In this document: piece by piece, positions 58,278 to 64,000 of the stretch | How positions within the stretch are numbered: the first letter of the stretch is position 1 | How the letters are laid out: the number at the start of each line of letters is the position of its first letter | Assembly (NCBI RefSeq): GCF_030486405.1 | Contig: NZ_CP129613.1 | Span: forward strand, 3,658,001-3,722,000 | Origin: Mycolicibacterium sp. HK-90 | Lineage (GTDB): Bacteria; Actinomycetota; Actinomycetes; Mycobacteriales; Mycobacteriaceae | Direction: 5' to 3' | Length of the DNA: 64,000 nucleotides | The notes under the pieces: generated by a model | Seen by the model: only the letters and a program-made list of their open reading frames with translations | The model's database searches: none | What the model was told of the DNA's origin: nothing | Made by a program: the position numbers and the translations under genes

Positions 58278-59643
58278 TCGCGCCGATGTAACCGTCGGGC
58301 CGGACCAGCACATACGAGCCAACGGGCACGTCGTAGTCGGCACTCGGCACCAGGCACACCTGTGGCACCCCGAAATCGACTGGCTCGGCATCGAATTGGA
58401 GGACGGTCCAGTGTGGTCCGCGGAACACGTCGAACAATCTGCGACCGTCCGGCAGCAGACCGTCGGGTGCCCGGTCGCCGGCGCGCAGCGAACTGGACGG
58501 TTCGGATTCGGCCGCCAGCGGGCCACCGCGGTAATTGATGTCCAACTGGTGGATGGCCCCCGGTGCCGAACCCGGTGAGCTGAATCCCCGGCCGTGCAAC
58601 AGGCCGCTGAGTTGCAGCACGCCGGCAGCGACGGGCAGGCGCTCGGCCTCATAGCTGTCCAGCAGGGCGTCGGGCGCCCCGGCCGCCACCGCGGCCAGTT
58701 TCCAGCCGAGGTTGTAGGCATCCTGCACACCGGTGTTGACGCCCTGACCACCGGCCGGCGAATGCACGTGAGCGGCATCTCCGGCCAGGAGCACTCGCCC
58801 CATCCGGAAGCGCTGCGCCAGCAGCAGATTCACGCGATACTGCGAGATCCAGCGCAGGTCCGACAGTCTGATGTCACGCCGTCCCGACCGCTGCTGCAGG
58901 ACGGCCTGCATACCGTCGAGGGTCAGCGCGGGCGGGTCCTCGCCCGGTGCCATCGTCACCACCAGTTGGTAGTGGTCACTGCCGGGCAGATTCCACAGTG
59001 AGAATCTGTTGGACCGGTCGCCGTCCCGGGTCAGCAGGTGGCAGCACCGGCCGTCGAGCCCGCCGGCCCGCACGTCGCCCACGATGACGCGTTCCTCGGT
59101 GAGCGCACCGCCGAGAAAATCGACTCGGGATGCCTTGCGGACCGTGCTGCGGCCGCCGTCGGCGCCCACCAGATAGTCGGCCTGGATCGGACCCCGGTTC
59201 GTCTGCACGGTAATTCCATCGCCATGCTGGGTGAAACCCGTTACCTTGGTGTCGAATTCGATGGCTCCGCCGAGTTCGGCAAATCGTGCCGCCAGGATCT
59301 GGTCGGTGCGCCACTGCGGGATCAGCCAGGTGTAGGGATACGGCACCGCCGACGATGGCTCCAGCTCCGGCAGCCCAAGCAGCTCGTAGACGGGTTTCTC
59401 CCAGACCACGTCCGCACCCCGGTAGAGCCGCATGGGCGGGAACGGCTCACCGGCCGCCAGCACGGCGCCGATCACACCGAGATCATCGAAGACCTCCAGG
59501 GTGCGCGGTTGTAGGCCCTTGCCGCGCGAGCCGGGGAACAACGTCGCGGCCTGGTCGACCACCCGGCAGGGCACGCCGCGACGGGCCAACTCGATGGCGA
59601 GCGTCAGTCCCGTCGGGCCGGCGCCGGCGATCACGATCGTCAT
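58183..59643 (-). CDS. FAD-dependent aromatic hydroxylase (PheA/TfdB class)
   Basis: The 486-residue group A flavoprotein has GAGPTGLTLAIELARRG (FAD motif), YLVGADGGRSTVRK (DG motif) and RVLLAGDAAHVHSPAGGQGV (GD motif), then a C-terminal thioredoxin-like domain typical of phenol, 3-(3-hydroxyphenyl)propionate and polyketide hydroxylases. The last ~30 residues (from RDQLGWAG) run antisense into the neighbouring hydrolase gene and look non-homologous, so the 3' end may be read-through. Its ATG overlaps the TetR stop by 4 nt; it is therefore under TetR control. Confidence 0.88.
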   Translation of the reverse strand: MTIVIAGAGPTGLTLAIELARRGVPCRVVDQAATLFPGSRGKGLQPRTLEVFDDLGVIGAVLAAGEPFPPMRLYRGADVVWEKPVYELLGLPELEPSSAVPYPYTWLIPQWRTDQILAARFAELGGAIEFDTKVTGFTQHGDGITVQTNRGPIQADYLVGADGGRSTVRKASRVDFLGGALTEERVIVGDVRAGGLDGRCCHLLTRDGDRSNRFSLWNLPGSDHYQLVVTMAPGEDPPALTLDGMQAVLQQRSGRRDIRLSDLRWISQYRVNLLLAQRFRMGRVLLAGDAAHVHSPAGGQGVNTGVQDAYNLGWKLAAVAAGAPDALLDSYEAERLPVAAGVLQLSGLLHGRGFSSPGSAPGAIHQLDINYRGGPLAAESEPSSSLRAGDRAPDGLLPDGRRLFDVFRGPHWTVLQFDAEPVDFGVPQVCLVPSADYDVPVGSYVLVRPDGYIGAISSRPEVVRDQLGWAGRPRAGCAPGRCDCRA

Positions 59644-60209
59644 GTCGCGACACCTCCGAGCAGGACCAGCAGGACGTCATCGATCAACCGGGCGCTGAAC
59701 GCCGCGTCGACCGGCAGGTCCAGGTGCATCTGGCGCAGGATCATCGCCTCGGCCACGTCATGGATGAGCTCCAGGTCGGTGTCCTCGGAGATCTCACCGC
59801 GGGCGATCGCCCTCCGTAGCGCGTCGTGGAACGGCGACAGCTCCGCTTTCGCGAGGTGTTCACGCAGAGCCTCGGCCAGCTGTGTGTCGCGGCGCATCAG
59901 CGTCGCGAGTTCGGCGGTGACCTGTGTCAGCGGGTCGGTCACTTCCGCGGCCACCACATCCATCACGGCCAGCAGATCGCTACGCAACTGACCGGTATCG
60001 GGCACTGACGCGTTGCGGGCGGCGTCAGCCGCGTCCAACGTGGCGCGGACGAGCTGAGCCTTGTTCGGCCAGCGACGATAGATGGTGGCCTTGCTGGCGC
60101 CCGCCCGCGCAGCCACCGCGTCGATCGTCAGCGCCTGATAGCCCCGTTCCGCCAACAACTCGACAGTGGCGGCCAAGACGGCCCGCTCACGTTCAGCACC
60201 TCGAACCAT
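59640..60209 (-). CDS. TetR-family transcriptional repressor
   Basis: The 189-residue protein has the TetR helix-turn-helix (VLAATVELLAERGYQALTID, AARAGASKATIYRRWPNKA) and a ligand-binding C-terminal domain with a helical EAMILRQMHLDL dimer segment. ATG 60209 is chosen; the longer frame to 60239 would run through the operator. The gene overlaps the hydroxylase by 4 nt. A perfect 27-bp palindrome 6 nt upstream of the start is its probable autoregulatory operator, and induction likely needs the hydroxylase substrate or product. Confidence 0.93.
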   Translation of the reverse strand: MVRGAERERAVLAATVELLAERGYQALTIDAVAARAGASKATIYRRWPNKAQLVRATLDAADAARNASVPDTGQLRSDLLAVMDVVAAEVTDPLTQVTAELATLMRRDTQLAEALREHLAKAELSPFHDALRRAIARGEISEDTDLELIHDVAEAMILRQMHLDLPVDAAFSARLIDDVLLVLLGGVAT

Positions 60210-60214
60210 GGCCA

Positions 60215-60241
60215 AAGTGTACGAAACAGTTTCGTACACTT
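60215..60241. promoter_or_regulatory. Perfect 27-bp TetR operator
   Basis: Thirteen-base arms (60215-60227 and 60229-60241) are perfectly complementary around a single central base, with half-sites containing GTACGAAAC. It is AT-richer than its surroundings and sits directly upstream of the TetR gene. Confidence 0.8.
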
Positions 60242-60315
60242 CAACCGGTTTCCTCGCGTAGAACTAAACTGCAACACGTTTCAGTTTTGGTGTCTTGATC
60301 GTTTAGGCTGGCCGC

Positions 60316-60753
60316 GTGCCAGCAGCTACCTCGCAACCCGCGATCGACGGGTGGTTTTCCACCGACGACGCCGGTGCCACCCACCTGATCGGCGGCAAGT
60401 GCACCCAGTGCGCCACGTATGTGTTCCCGCCGCGTGAGAACAACTGCCCCAACCCGGCCTGTGACAGCGACACCCTCGACCTGGTCCCCCTGTCCCGCCG
60501 CGGGAAAGTGTGGAGCTACACCGAGAACCGGTACCTCCCGCCGTCGCCGTATCCCAAGACCGACCCGTTCGAGCCGTTCGCGATCGCCGCGGTGGAACTG
60601 GCCGACGAGGGATTGATCGTGCTCGGCAAGGTCGTCGAGGGCACCCTGGCCGCCGATCTCAAGGTGGGCATGGAGATGGAGCTGACCACCATGACGCTCT
60701 ACACCGACGACGAGGGCGTCGAGCGGACCACCCACGCCTGGAGGATCGCATGA
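60316..60753 (+). CDS. DUF35 OB-fold/zinc-ribbon protein (Rv1628c-like)
   Basis: The 145-residue protein has an N-terminal rubredoxin-like zinc ribbon (Cys29, Cys32, Cys44, Cys49; CTQC...CPNPAC) and an OB fold (GKVWSYTENRY, LIVLGKVVEG). DUF35 proteins pair with thiolase-like Ltp proteins to bind acyl-CoA, for example in steroid side-chain retro-aldol cleavage. GTG 60316 lies 6 nt after TAGGCT (60304-60309). Its stop overlaps the thiolase start by 4 nt, so the pair is a coupled operon. Confidence 0.9.
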   Translation: MPAATSQPAIDGWFSTDDAGATHLIGGKCTQCATYVFPPRENNCPNPACDSDTLDLVPLSRRGKVWSYTENRYLPPSPYPKTDPFEPFAIAAVELADEGLIVLGKVVEGTLAADLKVGMEMELTTMTLYTDDEGVERTTHAWRIA

Positions 60754-61952
60754 GCACTCCCGAACCCCTGTACATCCTCGGCGCGGGCATGCACCCGTGG
60801 GGCAAGTGGGGACGCGACTTCACCGAGTACGGCGTCGTCGCCGCCCGTGCCGCGCTCGCCGAGGCCGGCCTGGACTGGCGCCAGATCCAGCTGGTCGCCG
60901 GCGCCGACACCATCCGGAACGGCTACCCCGGCTTCATCGCCGGCTCGACGTTCGCCCAGAAGCTGGGCTGGAACGGCGTGCCGGTGTCGTCTTCGTACGC
61001 CGCCTGCGCGTCCGGCTCGCAGGCGCTGCAGAGCGCCCGCGCCCAGATCTTGGCCGGCTTCTGCGACGTCGCCCTGGTCATCGGTGCCGACACCACGCCC
61101 AAGGGTGCGTTCGCGCCGGTCGGTGGCGAGCGCAAGAACGATCCCGACTGGCAGCGCTTCCACCTGCTGGGCGCGATGAACCCGGTGTACTTCGCCCTGC
61201 TGGCGCGGCGCCGGATGGATCTCTATGGCGCCACGGCCGAGGACTTCGCCCAGGTGAAGGTGAAGAACTCCCGCCACGGTCTGCAGAACCCGAACGCGCG
61301 CTACCGCAAGGAATCCGCGATCGAGGACGTGCTGGCCAGCCCGGTGGTCTCCGACCCGCTGCGCCAGCTCGACATCTGCGCCACCTCCGATGGAGCGGCC
61401 GCGCTGATCGTGGCGTCGAAGTCGTTCGCGGAGAAGCACCTCGGCTCGCTTGAGGGGGTGCCGTCGGTCCGCGCGATCTCTACGGTGACGCCGCAGTACC
61501 CACAGCATCTGCCCGAATTGCCGGACATCGCAACGGATTCCACCGCAGTCGTGCCGGCGCCGGAGCGCGTGTTCAAGGACCAGATTCTCGACGCGGCGTA
61601 CGCCGAGGCCGGCATCGGACCCGAGGATGTCAGCCTGGCCGAGGTGTACGACCTGTCCACCGCCCTGGAGCTGGACTGGTACGAGCACCTGGGCCTGTGC
61701 GCCAAGGGTGAGGGTGAGCAGCTGCTGCGCAGCGGCGCCACCACCATCGGCGGGCGCGTCCCGGTGAACCCGTCGGGCGGCCTCGCGTGCTTCGGCGAGG
61801 CCATCCCGGCCCAGGCCATCGCGCAGGTGTGCGAGCTGACCTGGCAGCTCAAGGGCCAGGCCACCGGCCGTCAGGTCGAGGGCGCCACGGTCGGCGTGAC
61901 CGCCAACCAGGGCCTGTTCGGCCACGGCTCCTCGGTGATCGTCGCGCGGTAG
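60750..61952 (+). CDS. Thiolase-fold lipid-transfer protein (Ltp/SCP-x type, Rv1627c-like)
   Basis: The 400-residue thiolase-fold protein has the nucleophile region YAACASGSQAL (Cys86), GGLACFGEAIP where classical thiolases have GHP, and GVTANQGLFGHGSS at the C-terminus. Loss of the usual His-Pro suggests a non-classical activity, such as the retro-aldolase or acyl-transfer role of Ltp2-DUF35 complexes. It is coupled to the DUF35 gene, as in M. tuberculosis. The CoA substrate, sterol-derived or other, is not known. Confidence 0.9.
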   Translation: MSTPEPLYILGAGMHPWGKWGRDFTEYGVVAARAALAEAGLDWRQIQLVAGADTIRNGYPGFIAGSTFAQKLGWNGVPVSSSYAACASGSQALQSARAQILAGFCDVALVIGADTTPKGAFAPVGGERKNDPDWQRFHLLGAMNPVYFALLARRRMDLYGATAEDFAQVKVKNSRHGLQNPNARYRKESAIEDVLASPVVSDPLRQLDICATSDGAAALIVASKSFAEKHLGSLEGVPSVRAISTVTPQYPQHLPELPDIATDSTAVVPAPERVFKDQILDAAYAEAGIGPEDVSLAEVYDLSTALELDWYEHLGLCAKGEGEQLLRSGATTIGGRVPVNPSGGLACFGEAIPAQAIAQVCELTWQLKGQATGRQVEGATVGVTANQGLFGHGSSVIVAR

Positions 61953-61973
61953 CTCCGTTGTTTGCGCGGGCGT

Positions 61974-61995
61974 GCGTGTCTGCTCCGCGACACGC
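61974..61995. repeat. Short hairpin motif downstream of the thiolase gene
   Basis: GCGTGTC (61974-61980) and GACACGC (61989-61995) pair perfectly around an 8-nt loop. It lies in the 88-bp gap between thiolase and DUF167 genes and may terminate the operon; no T-run follows. Confidence 0.4.
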
Positions 61996-62040
61996 CGCCG
62001 CGCGGCAGCATTTTGCGCACGTTCGCGTCACGATGACGGT

Positions 62041-62268
62041 GTGAGCGAAACCGTCGCCGTCCGCGTCAAACCCGGCAGCCGCAAAGGCCCGCTGGTCGAG
62101 GTCGCTGACGACGGCGCGCTCACGATCTACGTCCAGGAACGCGCGGTCGACGGCAAGGCCAATGACGCCGTCATCAAACTGCTGGCCCAGCATCTGGGTG
62201 TGCCGCGCAGCCGTGTGGAGTTGATCTCCGGAGCGACTGCGCGGCTCAAGCGCTTTCGGGTCAGCTGA
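62041..62268 (+). CDS. DUF167/UPF0235 family protein
   Basis: This 75-residue protein is a complete DUF167 (YggU-like) domain: VRVKPGSRKGPLVEV, LTIYVQERAVDGKANDAVIK and VELISGATARLKRFRV. The function is unknown. GTG 62041 directly follows a CACGAT box by 6 nt. The gene overlaps the convergent kinase-like gene by 8 nt at their stops. Confidence 0.88.
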   Translation: MSETVAVRVKPGSRKGPLVEVADDGALTIYVQERAVDGKANDAVIKLLAQHLGVPRSRVELISGATARLKRFRVS

Positions 62269-64000
62269 GGTTGCGGTTCCACTCCAGCCAGCCGACGCCG
62301 CTGCGCCCGTCGGCGGTACGTACCGTCGCCCACGCCCGCGGGAACTGGCTGACCCGGCCGTCGGCCGCCACGAGCAAAACCGGGGCGTGGCCCTGAATGT
62401 CGACCGTCACCTCGATGTCACCGGGCTGCAGGGTCAGCGTGGTCGCCACCGGCAGATCGTCAGCGCCGAGCTCGTGTTCCGCGGTCACGGTCTGCAATTC
62501 GACGAGCGGCTCACCCGCCCGCTGGGCATAGCCGATACCGATCGGCGGCATGCCCGGGATCCGGATGTCGACACCGTGCAGGTGGGTGCCGTCGTCGAGA
62601 TGGATCGCACTCCACACCCAGTTCATCGACCACCAGTCGCGCACACCCCACGAGTGGTCGCGTTGTCCCGCAACGGCTTCGATGGTGTGGGTCTGATCGC
62701 CGATGATCACCGTTCCCGATACCGCGCACGGAATCTCATAGCGCGGCGTGATCCGGTATTGGTACGGCGTTCCCACGGTGCGCCAGGTCAGGTCCAACGT
62801 CACCGAGATCTCCTGCCCCGACTCGCCACGCAGCAATGCCGACGGGTCGTCGAACGCCTCGCCAGTCCCCGTGGCGGTCAGGCGGTACACCTCGAGCGGC
62901 TCGTCCGGGTGCAGGTTCAGCTCGACCCCTTCGCCCTTGACCGACGCCGGCTCGGCCAGCGGTGCGTGAAAGTCGTTGAGCGCCACTGTCGGCATGCCCG
63001 GCCCGCAGAACAGCACGTTGATCCATGCGGTGTCCTGGTTGGGAATCAGCCCGAGCCTGACCCAGCCGCCGAAACCCGCGTCGGCGTCGACGAAGTCGAA
63101 GTACCAGCTCTCGTTCCACAGATCCTCGGCGGTCGGGGTGTGCGCATGGTCATCCTCGGGCGCGGGCACCAACGGCTCCGGAACAGCCGGTGGCGCAAGG
63201 ACATCCAGCGCATGGGTGTCCAGCACGTGGCTGCAGTGCCGGTCGAGCATGGTCATGAACATCTGGTCGCCGCGTTCGGTACGTTCCACCAGCATCGAGG
63301 AGATGATCGCCATCATCACGCCGAAGAAGCTCTGCCGGCGCACGCCCTCACGCACCTGGCCGAGCGTCAGGGCCGAGTCCGGTCCGAGTGCCTGGTGATA
63401 CGCGGTCAGTAACTCGTCGTAGTGGGCGCGGCGCTGCTCGACGGGCAGGGCACAGCCGATGAAGTACGCGACGTCGGTGAACGCCGGCCCTCTGGTGACG
63501 GTCTGCCAGTCGACCACGGTCAGCGCCCGGTCGGCCCCCTCGGCGCCGAACAGCATGTTGTCGAGCCGATAGTCGCCGTGTACGAGCCCGTGTGGCCGCT
63601 GAGGCGCGCCCTCATCGGCGAGATACGCATCGAAACTCTCGACAAGACGTTCGCAGACGTTCCGCTGTTCTGGCGTGATCAGGCCCGCATAGCGCTCGAC
63701 GAACGCGGCGTACAGGCCCGAGATCAGGGCCTGGTTGACGGGTGCCTCCCGGTTGAGCCAGTCGGCGTCGTCCAGGGCGGCGGCGCCGAGCATCGACCCG
63801 TGCACCCGGCCCAGCTCGGTCAGCGCCACCGTGGCCTGTTCGGCCGTCGCGCCGCGGATCTCATCACCCACGACGGCCGGGGTGGCATCGCCGAGCAGCA
63901 GGTCGAACGCGCCGGTCTCCGGGTCGAACGCGGCGTGATAGCACGGCGCCACCGGTCCCGGATCCAGGGCCGGGGCGATGTCGGCGTAGAACCGCACCTC
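62261..64000 (-). CDS. APH-like kinase fused to lipocalin/CrtC-like domain (5' end outside window)
   Basis: The frame runs off the right edge, so the N-terminus is missing. The first ~300 visible residues are an aminoglycoside-phosphotransferase/ecdysteroid-kinase-like domain with the catalytic loop GLVHGDYRLDNML and metal site VVDWQTVTRGPAFTDVAYFI. The remaining ~270 residues are a beta-rich domain like DUF7064/7065 or hydroxyneurosporene-synthase (CrtC) lipocalin-type domains (RDHSWGVRDWWSMNWVWS). Both units may act on the same hydrophobic substrate. The product is likely cytosolic; its substrate is unknown. Confidence 0.82.
   Translation of the reverse strand, partial: EVRFYADIAPALDPGPVAPCYHAAFDPETGAFDLLLGDATPAVVGDEIRGATAEQATVALTELGRVHGSMLGAAALDDADWLNREAPVNQALISGLYAAFVERYAGLITPEQRNVCERLVESFDAYLADEGAPQRPHGLVHGDYRLDNMLFGAEGADRALTVVDWQTVTRGPAFTDVAYFIGCALPVEQRRAHYDELLTAYHQALGPDSALTLGQVREGVRRQSFFGVMMAIISSMLVERTERGDQMFMTMLDRHCSHVLDTHALDVLAPPAVPEPLVPAPEDDHAHTPTAEDLWNESWYFDFVDADAGFGGWVRLGLIPNQDTAWINVLFCGPGMPTVALNDFHAPLAEPASVKGEGVELNLHPDEPLEVYRLTATGTGEAFDDPSALLRGESGQEISVTLDLTWRTVGTPYQYRITPRYEIPCAVSGTVIIGDQTHTIEAVAGQRDHSWGVRDWWSMNWVWSAIHLDDGTHLHGVDIRIPGMPPIGIGYAQRAGEPLVELQTVTAEHELGADDLPVATTLTLQPGDIEVTVDIQGHAPVLLVAADGRVSQFPRAWATVRTADGRSGVGWLEWNRNLS

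Overview
The window is a high-GC (about two-thirds G+C) actinobacterial chromosome segment, almost certainly from a fast-growing Mycolicibacterium-type mycobacterium. The backbone gene order mirrors, in reverse, the M. tuberculosis block from about Rv1627c to Rv1650 (assigned from memory of that genome, not by a search): pheT-pheS, an Rv1647-like cyclase, tsnR-rplT-rpmI-infC, lysX, an Rv1639c-like esterase, uvrA, an Rv1637c-like hydrolase, an Rv1636-like stress protein, an Rv1635c-like glycosyltransferase, an Rv1634-like efflux pump, uvrB, Rv1632c, coaE, rpsA, polA, and the Rv1628c/Rv1627c DUF35-thiolase pair. Mycobacterial traits include mycothiol-dependent DinB-fold enzymes, LysX, an LpqH-like lipoprotein and many leaderless promoters (a TAnnnT box 6-8 nt before the start codon).

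Layout. 1-1.6 kb: a MerR regulator (cut by the left edge) divergent from a DinB/MDMPI-fold enzyme. 1.6-6.1 kb: PheRS subunits and a class III cyclase. 6.3-8.6 kb: an MpaB-family oxygenase and an acyl-CoA dehydrogenase. 8.6-16 kb: a divergent catabolic cluster (RidA, IclR, a 2-keto-3-deoxygluconate-type kinase, a D-amino-acid deaminase, an N-acyl-D-amino-acid deacylase, KDPG aldolase, a GntP permease). I read it as a candidate route for an N-acylated amino-sugar acid such as N-acetyl-D-glucosaminate, ending in pyruvate and glyceraldehyde-3-phosphate. 16-19 kb: hemerythrin and the IF3/L35/L20 translation operon with a structured, attenuator-like leader. 19.3-24 kb: LysX and its esterase. 24-30 kb: a module with a CHAT caspase-like protease, a helical-repeat partner and unknown proteins. 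30-39 kb: LpqH-like lipoprotein, UvrA, stress protein, GT-C glycosyltransferase, thioesterase.

39.2-41.9 kb is a distinctly AT-richer island with a translationally coupled pair, a DUF262 protein and an OLD-like ATPase/TOPRIM protein, beside a tRNA-Cys gene. It looks like horizontally acquired defence DNA and is, with the amino-sugar-acid cluster, the most interesting part of the window. 42-55.5 kb returns to the backbone (MFS pump, UvrB, CoaE, RpsA, PrsW, PolA). 55.5-60.2 kb is an accessory oxidative cluster: LysR, two flavin monooxygenases, an alpha/beta hydrolase and a TetR with a perfect 27-bp operator. The window ends with the DUF35-thiolase pair, a DUF167 protein and a kinase-like fusion protein cut by the right edge.

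I saw no CRISPR array, rRNA, insertion sequence or replication origin. Functions are inferred from motifs and remembered families; no database search was run.
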